From assembly GCA_046350115.1 (NCBI GenBank), contig JAXMAZ010000005.1, positions 62,001 to 126,000 on the forward strand: a stretch of 64,000 bases of DNA. Reading direction: 5' to 3'. The translations under genes were made by a program, and so were the position numbers. Positions 8,178 through 15,501 of the stretch are shown here, piece after piece. Origin of the DNA: JAXMAZ01 sp046350115. Its GTDB lineage: Bacteria > Planctomycetota > Planctomycetia > Gemmatales > Gemmataceae. A model generated the notes under the pieces. The model was not told where the DNA came from. It saw nothing but the letters and a program-made list of their open reading frames with translations, and did no database searches. Position 1 is the stretch's first letter. Each line of letters opens with the position of its first letter.

Positions 8178-9236
8178 ATGCTCTGTTCTCGGCGTTCTGT
8201 CGGTGCGGCCGGCCGGGGGTTCACCCTGATCGAGCTGCTGGTGGTGATCGCCATCATCGCCATCCTGATCGGCCTGTTATTGCCGGCCGTCCAGAAGGTG
8301 CGGGAGGCCGCCGCCCGGATGACCTGCTCGAACAACCTCAAGCAGATCGGGCTGGCGGTCCACGGGTATCACGACGCGCAGGGCAACTTCCCCTACGCCT
8401 GGCAGTACGAGCCGCCCGCCCCGCCGACCCGGCCGACCGGGGTGATGTTCTCCTGGGGGTTCAAGCTCCTGCCGTTCCTGGAGCAGGACAACATCCTCCG
8501 GAACTTCGACCAGAACCGGCTGATGTACACGACCGAGATCGCGGCCAACAGCGCCCTGATCCAGACCCAGCTGAAAGTGTTCCAGTGCCCGTCCACCCCG
8601 CTCCAGAACCGGATGGAGGAGCTGAACCTGCCGGCCGGGGCCGGGGCGTCCCTGCCGGGCATCCCGGCCGGCGTCCTGAAGGCGGCGGCCAGCGACTACT
8701 CGGCCGTGTCCGGCATCCGCAACTGGTGCCAGTTCATGGGCAGCCCGTGTGACCCGCCGGACCACGGCCGGCGGTGGGGGATCCTGCGGCCGTGGTCGGA
8801 GACCCTGGGGGCGGCCATCGGCGGGGCCAAGACGAACATGATGTCGGTCAGCGACGGCACCTCCAACACCATGCTGGTGAGCGAGGTGGCCGGCCGCCCG
8901 CAGGTGTACAACCGGGCCCGCCAGGTGCTCCCGATGACCGGCATCCCGCACCCGCTGAACGTGTCCTACGGGGCCGGCTGGGGCAACCCGTACAACGGCG
9001 AAAACTGGATGTCCGGGTCGCTGGTGGACGGGAGCAACCCGGCCACCGTGTCGGCCGGCCCGTGCCTGATCAACTGCTCGAACTACATCGGCCGCGGGTT
9101 CTACTCGTTCCACACCGGCGGGATCAACGTGGTCATGGCCGACGGGAGCGTCCGGTTCCTGTCCGAGACCACGTCCACCAAGATGATCGCGTTCGCCATG
9201 ACCTACTCCGGCGGCGAGATCCAGACCGACTTCTAA
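8178..9236 (+). CDS. DUF1559 protein with type IV-pilin-like N terminus
   Basis: A 352-residue member of the DUF1559 family, which is greatly expanded in planctomycetes and resembles pseudopilins. The start chosen is the ATG at 8178; the frame is open further upstream, but the prepilin peptide begins here. A type III prepilin signal, GRGFTLIELLVVIAIIAI, predicts cleavage after the glycine and N-methylation of Phe. It is followed by the family segment LLPAVQKVREAAARM and NNLKQIGLA. Near the C terminus HTGGINVVMADGSVRFL is the diagnostic family motif. It is probably anchored in the cytoplasmic membrane or assembled by a type II or IV-like system. The next gene is a small lipoprotein, a pairing common for this family. 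Function of the family is unknown. Confidence 0.93.
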   Translation: MLCSRRSVGAAGRGFTLIELLVVIAIIAILIGLLLPAVQKVREAAARMTCSNNLKQIGLAVHGYHDAQGNFPYAWQYEPPAPPTRPTGVMFSWGFKLLPFLEQDNILRNFDQNRLMYTTEIAANSALIQTQLKVFQCPSTPLQNRMEELNLPAGAGASLPGIPAGVLKAAASDYSAVSGIRNWCQFMGSPCDPPDHGRRWGILRPWSETLGAAIGGAKTNMMSVSDGTSNTMLVSEVAGRPQVYNRARQVLPMTGIPHPLNVSYGAGWGNPYNGENWMSGSLVDGSNPATVSAGPCLINCSNYIGRGFYSFHTGGINVVMADGSVRFLSETTSTKMIAFAMTYSGGEIQTDF

Positions 9237-9261
9237 CCCGCCCCAAGGTGTCCCCCACTAT

Positions 9262-9283
9262 CCCCCCGCCGGGCGGCGGGGGG
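9262..9283 (+). terminator. Hairpin between the DUF1559 and lipoprotein genes
   Basis: A 9-bp stem CCCCCCGCC/GGCGGGGGG has a four-base loop and is followed by TTCTCTACTT. It could end or attenuate the DUF1559 transcript before the lipoprotein gene. Confidence 0.45.
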
Positions 9284-9308
9284 TTCTCTACTTATGGACC
9301 CCTCACCC

Positions 9309-9830
9309 ATGACTCAATCCCGCTCGCTCCTGCTCGCCGCCGTCGCCCTGGTCGGGCTGACCTCGTGCGGCGGGTCCGACCTCCGCAAGACCCGCCCGGT
9401 CACGGGGACCGTGCTGGTGGACGGCAAGCCGGCCGCCGGCGCCCAGGTGTACCTGCACCCGCTGTTCGAGGAGCGGGACCGGCTGCCGATCCACCCCCTG
9501 GCCATCGCCGACGACGCCGGCCGGTTCGCCGTCAGCACGTACAACGAGGCGGACGGTGCCCCGGAGGGGGAGTACGTGCTGACCGTCGAGTGGAAGCAGC
9601 GGAGCGGCATGTCGCCGCACCTGGGCGGGCCGGACTTCCTCGACGGCCAGTACGCCAACAAGGACGCCAACAAGGCCAAGCCCGAGTTCAAGGTGACGGT
9701 CGGGGCCGGACCGGTCGAGCTGCCGCCGTTCAAGCTGACCCAGTCGGCCGAGGCGAAGCGGAAGGCGGAGGACTTCAAAAAGCGGGCGGGCCAGCCCGGG
9801 CAGGGTGGGATGATGACCGGCGGGAAGTGA
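9309..9830 (+). CDS. Lipoprotein with carboxypeptidase-regulatory-like (transthyretin-type) domain
   Basis: A lipoprotein of about 173 residues. The signal peptide ends in LVGLTSC, a good lipobox. The start is taken at the ATG at 9309 because it gives a normal short n-region; an in-frame ATG at 9294 is possible. After the Cys the segment VTGTVLVDGKPAAGAQVYLHP and later DDAGRFAVSTY and GEYVLTVEW form the typical beta-sandwich of carboxypeptidase-regulatory-like domains. The C terminus is rich in Lys, Gly and Gln. Small lipoproteins of this kind commonly follow DUF1559 genes in planctomycetes, suggesting a joint cell-surface role. No enzymatic residues are evident. Confidence 0.85.
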   Translation: MTQSRSLLLAAVALVGLTSCGGSDLRKTRPVTGTVLVDGKPAAGAQVYLHPLFEERDRLPIHPLAIADDAGRFAVSTYNEADGAPEGEYVLTVEWKQRSGMSPHLGGPDFLDGQYANKDANKAKPEFKVTVGAGPVELPPFKLTQSAEAKRKAEDFKKRAGQPGQGGMMTGGK

Positions 9831-9852
9831 ATCGTCGAGTAGTCGGGAACAC

Positions 9853-9918
9853 GGCGAGCCGGGGCGTCAGCCCCCGGGTGGGGCGGTCCCACCCGGGGGC
9901 TGACGCCCCCGGCTCGCC
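9853..9918. repeat. Inverted repeat, GGCGAGCCGGGG family
   Basis: A near-perfect palindrome starts GGCGAGCCGGGGCGTCAGCC and closes with the reverse complement around a CGGT-type centre. A second, more diverged copy of the same family is at 62681-62760. It lies between convergent genes and could also terminate both transcripts. Confidence 0.75.
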
Positions 9919-9949
9919 TTCGGTCCGCCTGAATCGGCAGCTTCGCCGG

Positions 9950-10816
9950 TTACTTCCGGACCACCGCCCCGGCGTCGGCCCCGTAGGCGGCCGTGAGCAG
10001 CCGGTCGAACCGCACCTCGCGGGTCTCCCCGGCCCGGACCAGCACCTTCATCTCCTCCGGCTGGGTCTTGCCGTTCACCGTCAGCTCGGCCCGCAGCTCG
10101 TAGTAGAAGGTCTTGCCCGGGGCCAGTTCCGGGGTGTGGAACCGGCGGACGGCCCCGTCCCCGGGGACGGCTGTGCCGTCCACGAACAGGGTCGCGGTCG
10201 CCGGCAGGTGGACGGCCAGCAAGGCCGACGCGGCGGACACGGCCGGCTCGCCCGCTGTGGCTACGGTCCCGACGGCCGGGGCGGCGGGCGTGTACCCCGC
10301 GACGTTCACCGCCGGGATGCTGACGTCCGCCCCCATGATCGCCCCGCCGCAGCCCGTGCACCCGTAGCACCCGCCGGAGCACCCGAAACACCCGCTCCCG
10401 TAGCACCCGCCGTACACCATCGCCGGGCTGGCGGCCGACGTGCCGTAGCACCCGCCGTACACCGCCGAGCCGTGGCAGCCGAAGCAGGACGATCCGTAAC
10501 AACTGGTGCCGTGACAGGAGGTGCCGTAACACGACCCGTGGCAACTGAAGGCGTGGAACGCCCTGCCGACCACCCGGAACGGGAAGGTGACGACCGCCCG
10601 GGCGAACGGGAACGCCGGCCCGCCGTAGCACCCGCTGCCGTAACAGGAGCCGTAGCACGAACTGCCGTAACAGCCGCCGCCGAAACAGCTCGACCCGTAG
10701 CAACTGGAGCCGTAACAGGCCGACCCGTAGCACCCGTAACAGCCGCTGGTCGCCGACCCGAAAGCGGCGCCGGTCGGCCCCCCGGCCACGGCGGTCATCA
10801 ATACCAGGCTGAACAT
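9950..10816 (-). CDS. Secreted TIGR03000-domain protein with CYGS-type Cys/Gly/Tyr repeats
   Basis: A 288-residue exported protein. After an N-terminal hydrophobic segment, residues of about 22-150 consist of irregular CYGSS, CYGSG, CHGTS and CFG units, giving dozens of cysteines at three- to five-residue spacing. A stretch without repeats at about 65-85 (PFARAVVTFPFRVVGRAFH) divides them into two blocks. The C-terminal portion (about 200-285) matches the planctomycete domain TIGR03000: ATLFVDGTAVPG, RRFHTPELAPGKTFYYELRAE and a basic ETREVRFD end. Function is unknown; candidates are cross-linked surface or cell-wall material, or metal binding. The tandem codons are very similar to each other, so the repeat number could vary between strains. 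It lies convergent to the lipoprotein gene across an inverted repeat. Confidence 0.85.
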   Translation of the reverse strand: MFSLVLMTAVAGGPTGAAFGSATSGCYGCYGSACYGSSCYGSSCFGGGCYGSSCYGSCYGSGCYGGPAFPFARAVVTFPFRVVGRAFHAFSCHGSCYGTSCHGTSCYGSSCFGCHGSAVYGGCYGTSAASPAMVYGGCYGSGCFGCSGGCYGCTGCGGAIMGADVSIPAVNVAGYTPAAPAVGTVATAGEPAVSAASALLAVHLPATATLFVDGTAVPGDGAVRRFHTPELAPGKTFYYELRAELTVNGKTQPEEMKVLVRAGETREVRFDRLLTAAYGADAGAVVRK

Positions 10817-11031
10817 GGGTATTCCCTCCCAGGTGTGTGACTCGGGGCGGCACCCCGTCCGTAGACTCAGAAATGTTAAACCCGGGGGCGGGGACCGTCA
10901 AAGCAAACGGGGCAAGATGGGGCGACGCGCGAGCGGTCTGGCTCGCGCAGCCGCGCCAGCCGCGCCCGGCCCGGCCTGGGAAAACCGTGCGAACCCGCTA
11001 CCCTGACCCTCACCCCCGATCGGACCTTCCC

Positions 11032-11826
11032 ATGCGCCCCAACCGCGTCAAACGGCTGCTCAAGGACGGCAAGCCGGCCGTCGGCACCTGGCTGTCCCTG
11101 GGCAGTGTCACCGCCGCCCGGTTCCTGGCCCGGTCCGGGCTGGACTGGCTGACCGTGGACATCGAGCACTCGCTCGTCGGGATGGAGACGGCCGCCCACA
11201 TCTTCGGGGCGGTGGCCGACGCCGGGTGTACGGCCCTCGCCCGGGTGCCGAGCAACCGGCACGACCACGTCAAGCGGGTGCTGGACAACGGCGGCCACGG
11301 GGTGGTGGTGCCAATGGTGAACACCCCGGCCGAGGCCCGGGACGCGGTGGCGGCGTGCCTGTACCCGCCGCGGGGCACCCGCAGCGTCGGCGGCAGCGTC
11401 CACGCCCTGAACTTCGCGGCTACCCCGGCCGACTACTACGCGAAGGTAGACGACGAGCTGCTGATCGTCCTCCAGTGCGAGCACATCGAGGCGGTGCGGA
11501 ACTTCGACGCGGTGTACGCGGTGCCGGGGGTGGACGCGGTGTTCGTCGGGCCGAACGACCTGGCGGCCAGCATGCGGGGGCAGGACGGGGCGAAGCCGTC
11601 GCCCGAGGCGTTCGAGGCGGCGCTGCAGACGGTGCTGGACGGGTGCAAGCGGCTGGGGGTGGCCCCGGGGATTCACACCTTCGGGATCGACGAGGCGAAG
11701 CGGCGGGTCGCCGAGGGGTGGCAGTTCGTAGCCGTGTCGAGCGAGCTGAAGTTCATGGCGGACGGGGCGGCGAAGGTGGCCGGCGAGCTGGGCCTGACCG
11801 CCGCCGGCGAGGTGGCGAAGTACTGA
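11032..11826 (+). CDS. HpcH/HpaI-family class II aldolase (2-keto-3-deoxy-acid aldolase type)
   Basis: A 264-residue metal-dependent aldolase that would cleave a 2-keto-3-deoxy acid to pyruvate and an aldehyde. The family motifs are present: GTWLSLGS at the N terminus, DIEHSLV with the catalytic-region acid and His, HGVVVPMVNTPAEARDAV, YPPRGTRS, the metal-site stretch LQCEHIEAV and VFVGPNDLAASM. The ATG at 11032 is chosen because the family fold begins a few residues later; the open frame upstream is not conserved-looking. The substrate cannot be set from sequence (rhamnonate-, galactarate- or HpcH-type). No sugar-acid pathway genes are next to it. It is followed directly by a REP repeat pair. 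Confidence 0.9.
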   Translation: MRPNRVKRLLKDGKPAVGTWLSLGSVTAARFLARSGLDWLTVDIEHSLVGMETAAHIFGAVADAGCTALARVPSNRHDHVKRVLDNGGHGVVVPMVNTPAEARDAVAACLYPPRGTRSVGGSVHALNFAATPADYYAKVDDELLIVLQCEHIEAVRNFDAVYAVPGVDAVFVGPNDLAASMRGQDGAKPSPEAFEAALQTVLDGCKRLGVAPGIHTFGIDEAKRRVAEGWQFVAVSSELKFMADGAAKVAGELGLTAAGEVAKY

Positions 11827-11840
11827 CGTCCCGTAGCCCC

Positions 11841-11946
11841 GTAGGGCGGGTCAAGCCGGCTCTGCGGCGCCGACCCGCCGGCCCGGGCAGCGAGCGGTTG
11901 CGACTCCGGCGGGTCGGCGCCGCAGAGCCGGCTTGACCCGCCCTAC
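11841..11946. repeat. REPIN: two inverted 41-base REP arms with GTAG ends
   Basis: A left arm starting GTAGGGCGGGTCAAGCCGG (11841-11881) and a right arm that is its exact 41-base reverse complement (11906-11946) enclose 24 bases. GTAG at the foot of the palindrome is the established hallmark of REP elements mobilised by RAYT transposases. A third, single arm lies at about 11980-12014, directly before the RAYT gene. Confidence 0.9.
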
Positions 11947-11979
11947 ACGAAGGCCCGCCGCAACTGGCCGTGGGCGCTG

Positions 11980-12014
11980 GGCCGGCGCCGCAGAGCCGGC
12001 TTGACCCGCCCTAC
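11980..12014. repeat. Single REP arm abutting the RAYT gene
   Basis: This copy of the right-arm sequence (GCCGCAGAGCCGGCTTGACC to CCTAC) ends ten bases before the RAYT ATG. The transposase leader is therefore itself repeat sequence. Confidence 0.8.
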
Positions 12015-12024
12015 GGGTGTCGCC

Positions 12025-12579
12025 ATGTCCCGATACCGACGCAACTACGTCTCGGGCGGCACCTATTTCTTCACGCTGGTTACGTACCGTCGGCGGCCGA
12101 TCCTGACGACCCCACTCGCCCGAGACTGCCTGCGATCCGCGTTCGAGCAGGAGCAGGCGGCCCGGCCGTTCGACCTGCCCGCGGTCGTTCTGTTGCCGGA
12201 TCACCTCCATGCCATCTGGGCGCTGCCCGTAGGTGACGCGGACTACTCGACTCGCTGGCGGCGGATCAAAGAGCGGTTCACCGAGTCGTTCCTCGCCGAC
12301 GGCGGTGTCGAGGCGGCTGTCAGCAAGAGCCAAGAACGTCGCCACCAGCGAGGAGTCTGGCAACCGCGGTTCTGGGAGCACACCGTCCGGGACGAGGACG
12401 ACCTGAAGCGGTGCCTGGACTACCTGCATTACAACCCGGTCAGGCACGGCCTGGTACGCCGGGTGGCCGATTACCCGTGGTCGTCGTTCACCCGCTTCGT
12501 GCGGCTCGGCGAGTACGAGCCGACTTGGGGCGACGGGTTCGCCTGTCCGGAGATTCCAGGCGTGGAGTGGGACTCGTAG
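12025..12579 (+). CDS. REP-associated tyrosine transposase (RAYT, Y1 HUH family)
   Basis: A single-strand DNA transposase-like enzyme that recognises and nicks REP hairpins; RAYTs are normally domesticated single-copy chromosomal genes. The 184-residue product has the N-terminal RRNYVSGGTYFFTLVTYRR segment. The HUH metal site is H60-L61-H62 (DHLHAIWALP), and the Y1 motif is Y133 in YLHYNPVRHGLV, followed by YPWSSF. All expected catalytic residues are present, so it is probably active. ATG 12025 fits the family start; an in-frame TTG at 12001 lies in the repeat and is less likely. The gene is bracketed by REP sequence on both sides, and its TAG stop (12577-12579) is formed by the GTAG foot of the downstream repeat. 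Confidence 0.93.
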   Translation: MSRYRRNYVSGGTYFFTLVTYRRRPILTTPLARDCLRSAFEQEQAARPFDLPAVVLLPDHLHAIWALPVGDADYSTRWRRIKERFTESFLADGGVEAAVSKSQERRHQRGVWQPRFWEHTVRDEDDLKRCLDYLHYNPVRHGLVRRVADYPWSSFTRFVRLGEYEPTWGDGFACPEIPGVEWDS

Positions 12580-12674
12580 GGCGGGTCAAGGCGGCACCTG
12601 CGCGCCGACCCGCCGCCGGTCCCCGCCCGGGCCGGCGGGTGGGGCGCGTCCAAAGCGACGCTTCCCGCCCTACA
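12576..12674. repeat. REP pair downstream of the RAYT gene
   Basis: It begins GTAGGGCGGGTCAAGG at 12576 and ends with CCCGCCCTAC near 12670. The arms are more diverged from each other than in the upstream pair. It supplies the RAYT stop codon. Confidence 0.8.
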
Positions 12675-12685
12675 CCATCGTCGCG

Positions 12686-14437
12686 TCACACCCCGCTGCC
12701 GGACGCCCGCAGCGGCAGGCTGTTCAGGTCGGTGCCGTCGGAGCTGATCGCGTCCGCCCGGACCGCCCACCACTCGGTCGCCCGCTCCTCCGTCCACTTC
12801 CCGGCACACTCGCACCCGGCCAGGGCCGCCTCCAGGTCGCCCGCCGTCTTGTACCGGTCGGCGGCCGACTTCGACAGGCACTTCTTGACCACCGCCAGCA
12901 GGTCCGGCGGGACCGGCGGGGCCGGCCCGGTCGGCGGGGCGGGCGGGTCGTTCACCACCGCCAGCAGCGTCTTGAGCGGGTTCTCCCGGTGGAACGCCTC
13001 CCGGCCGGTGAGCAGGTAGTAGGCCACGCTGCCGATGCTGAACAGGTCGCTGCGGCCGTCCAGCGGGCTGCCGCTGGCCTGCTCCGGGCTCATGTACTCC
13101 GGGGTGCCGACGATCAGCCCCTCCCGGGTGATCTTGGCCTCCGGGTCGGCGTCGTCGGCGAGCGTGTGGACCAGCCCGAAGTCCAGCACCTTGGCCCGGT
13201 CGTGCGGGGTGCCGCCGGGGAACACCAGGATGTTCCCGGGTTTCACGTCCCGGTGGACCAGCCCGTGCTCGTGCGCCTCCCGCAGCGCCCCGCACACCTG
13301 CCGCAGCACGTGGACCGCCCGCTCCGGCGGGAGCGGGCCGTGCTTGCTGACGATCTCCTCCAGGCTCAGCCCGGGCAGGTACTCCATGACGTAGAAGAAG
13401 GTGCCGTCGTCCGCCCGGCCGTAGTCGTAGATCTCCACCGTGTTCGGGTGCCGCAGCTTGGCCGTCGCCTGCACCTCCCGCTCGAACCGCCGCACCTGCT
13501 CCGGGTGGAACAGGTACTTCGGGTGGATCCGCTTGATGGCGCACGGCCGCTTCAACAGCCGGTGCTCGGCCAGGTACACCTCGCCCATCCCGCCCTGGCC
13601 GAGCTTCCGCCGCAGCCGGTACTGGCCGAGTTCCCGCATCGCCTCCCGGGCCGTCTCCACCTCCCGGCGGAGGGCGGCCGTCTTGGCGGTGCCGAAGATG
13701 GAGAAGCCGGCGGCGGCGGCCAGCAGCGTCCCGGACACGGCGTACAGGGTGCCGGCGTGCCGCTTGGCCGGCGGGTGGGTGGCGACGGCGGTGGTGCCGA
13801 CGGCCACCGCCCCGACGCACATGGCCGCCACCACCCCGACCCCGCGGGCCAGGGTGTTCGGCACCAGCGCCCCGTGGAAGGCGATCAGGGCGGCCCAGTT
13901 CAGGTGCACGATCAGGGCGGCGGCCAGGACGGACGTCTGCTCGTGCCGGGGGTCGTCGGACCCGTCCGCCGGGCCGGCCGTCAGCACCTGGAACTGCCAG
14001 TACGCGAAGAACACGGCCATCCCGCCGAACACCGCCAGCTCCAGCACCCGCAGGGTGGTCTCGTCCGGCAGCGGGTTGCGGGTCAGGTAGCCGGCGGCGG
14101 CCAGCAGCCCGACCAGCACCACCACCGACAGCACCAGCCCGGACCACCCGACCGTCTGCCGGCCGAACAGGTCGATGAAGTTGGTGGCGGCGCAGACGGC
14201 GAACAGGGCGAACGGCCCGGCGGCCACCAGGCAGCACAGCCGCAGCCGCTGGCGGAACAGCGCCCGGGCGGCCGGGTCGAGGGTGGGTGGGGCCGCGGCC
14301 GGCCGGCCGACTAGCCGGACCGGCACCGCCACCGACCCGGACAGCTCGTAGTCGGTGTCGGCCACCGACCCGACGTGCCCGTCCGACCGGAGCTTGACGG
14401 TGCGGTGCGGCGACAGCGGCCGGGCGGGCTGCGACAT
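12686..14437 (-). CDS. Membrane serine/threonine protein kinase, six N-terminal TM helices then kinase domain
   Basis: A 583-residue Hanks-type kinase. About six hydrophobic helices occupy residues 65-255, and the kinase domain follows. It has the Gly loop LGQGGMGEVY, the catalytic Lys in CAIKRIHPK, an acidic C-helix region, HRDVKPGN with the catalytic Asp, DFG, the activation segment GTPEYMSPEQ and the invariant Asp in DGRSDLFSIG. All catalytic residues are present. The order is the reverse of the PknB type (kinase, TM, sensor), so the TM bundle itself may be the sensor. The C-terminal tail of about 40 residues is hydrophilic. The gene is convergent with the RAYT repeats and is a single transcription unit. 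Its substrates and signal are not visible from the sequence. Confidence 0.92.
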   Translation of the reverse strand: MSQPARPLSPHRTVKLRSDGHVGSVADTDYELSGSVAVPVRLVGRPAAAPPTLDPAARALFRQRLRLCCLVAAGPFALFAVCAATNFIDLFGRQTVGWSGLVLSVVVLVGLLAAAGYLTRNPLPDETTLRVLELAVFGGMAVFFAYWQFQVLTAGPADGSDDPRHEQTSVLAAALIVHLNWAALIAFHGALVPNTLARGVGVVAAMCVGAVAVGTTAVATHPPAKRHAGTLYAVSGTLLAAAAGFSIFGTAKTAALRREVETAREAMRELGQYRLRRKLGQGGMGEVYLAEHRLLKRPCAIKRIHPKYLFHPEQVRRFEREVQATAKLRHPNTVEIYDYGRADDGTFFYVMEYLPGLSLEEIVSKHGPLPPERAVHVLRQVCGALREAHEHGLVHRDVKPGNILVFPGGTPHDRAKVLDFGLVHTLADDADPEAKITREGLIVGTPEYMSPEQASGSPLDGRSDLFSIGSVAYYLLTGREAFHRENPLKTLLAVVNDPPAPPTGPAPPVPPDLLAVVKKCLSKSAADRYKTAGDLEAALAGCECAGKWTEERATEWWAVRADAISSDGTDLNSLPLRASGSGV

Positions 14438-14491
14438 GAGGGCGTCCGGGGCCGGGGGTGAAATGATTGTAGCCCCGCCGACCGGTCCGAC

Positions 14492-14687
14492 GTAGGGCGG
14501 GTTCGGCCGGCTCGGCGGCGCCGACCCGCCGGCCCTGGCAGCGGGCGGTTGCCGCTCCGGCGGGCCTCAGCGTCGGACCGCCCTACGGCAAACCTGTAGG
14601 GCGGTGCCGACGCTTTGGGAGGCCCGCCGGCCGGGCGGTTGCGACACCGGCGGGTCGGCGCCGCCGAGCCGGCTGGACCCGCCCTAC
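14492..14687. repeat. Two REP pairs in tandem
   Basis: One element runs from 14492 (GTAGGGCGGG) to about 14586, and a second from 14596 (GTAGGGCGGT) to 14687. Each combines one arm of the GGGTCAAGCC/GGCGCCGAC type with one of the GTGCCGACGCTTTGG type, so the two sub-families are mixed. The right foot CTAC overlaps the stop codon of the phosphatase gene. Confidence 0.82.
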
Positions 14688-15358
14688 GCCCAGGCGGCCA
14701 GCAGCTCCCGCGGGTCGGACAGGTCGTGAAAGGTGTAGTCCGCCCCGCTCGCGGCCAGCTCGTCGAACCCGGTCCAGCCGGTCGCCACCGCCACCGCCGT
14801 CGCCCCGATGGCCCGGGCGCATTTCACGTCCAGCGGGGTGTCCCCGATCACCCACACGTCCGCCGGGTGGACCGCCCGGCCGAGGTGCCGCTCGACGCTC
14901 CGGACCGCCGCCCGGGCCACGTCGTCCCGGTCGGCGTGCTCGTCCCCGAACCCGCCGGCGGCGAAGAAGTCCCACAGCCCGTAGTGCCCGAGCTTCCGCA
15001 TGGCCCCGGCCCGGACGTTCCCGGTGAGCAGGCCGAGCAGCACGTCGGACCGGGTCTTGAGCGGCGGCAACAGGTCCGTGACGCCGGGGCAGATCGTCCC
15101 CCGCACGGCCGCCAGGGCGGCCGGCAGCCGGGCCAGATAGCCGTCCAGCAGCCGGCCCAGATTGGTCGCCGACGGCTCGACGCGGTGGGCGGCCAGCAGG
15201 TCGGACCCGATGGCCACGTCCGTCCGCCCGCTGTACGGGATCTCCTCGGCCGCCAGGGTGACGCCGAACTCCTCGCACAAGGCCGCTTCCATCGCCACCT
15301 TGCCGGCCCCGCCGGTGCGGACCAGGGTGCCATCGATGTCGAACAGCAGAACCCGCAC
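14684..15358 (-). CDS. HAD-superfamily phosphatase, phosphoglycolate-phosphatase-like
   Basis: A 224-residue HAD subfamily IA hydrolase. Motif I is LLFDIDGTLV with the nucleophile and acid/base aspartates. A helical cap of about 100 residues follows, then LLGLLTGNVR with the motif II region, and GDTPLDVKCARAIG with the motif III/IV acidic residues. It most resembles phosphoglycolate and pyrophosphate-type phosphatases, but the substrate is not fixed by sequence. The ATG at 15358 precedes the first strand directly. Its TAG stop (14684-14686) lies in the foot of a REP element. It is divergent from the metal-efflux operon, with 143 bases between the starts. Confidence 0.88.
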   Translation of the reverse strand: MRVLLFDIDGTLVRTGGAGKVAMEAALCEEFGVTLAAEEIPYSGRTDVAIGSDLLAAHRVEPSATNLGRLLDGYLARLPAALAAVRGTICPGVTDLLPPLKTRSDVLLGLLTGNVRAGAMRKLGHYGLWDFFAAGGFGDEHADRDDVARAAVRSVERHLGRAVHPADVWVIGDTPLDVKCARAIGATAVAVATGWTGFDELAASGADYTFHDLSDPRELLAAWA

Positions 15359-15427
15359 GCCGCCCTCCGGTCCGACCGTGTTCTCGCCCCGCGGCCGGTG
15401 TGCGCCACCGGTTATACCCCGTGCGGA

Positions 15428-15456
15428 TTGACAGATTGGGGTCCGGGGTATTATTC
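15428..15456 (+). promoter_or_regulatory. Sigma-70-type promoter of the metal-efflux operon
   Basis: A perfect -35 TTGACA (15428-15433) is followed by a 17-base spacer and TTATTC (15451-15456). An alternative -10, TATTAT, sits two bases earlier. This is the most A+T-rich spot in the 143-base intergenic region and lies 45 bases before the GTG start at 15502. Confidence 0.5.
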
Positions 15457-15501
15457 CATAAACTGATGAAATAGCACCCCCAGCCGAGGGCCGTCCGCGT
15501 C

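Noticed and set aside
9950..10816. A CRISPR-like or tandem DNA repeat in the CYGS region
   Set aside because: The periodicity is irregular and codon-based; there are no constant-length spacers. It is a repetitive coding sequence.
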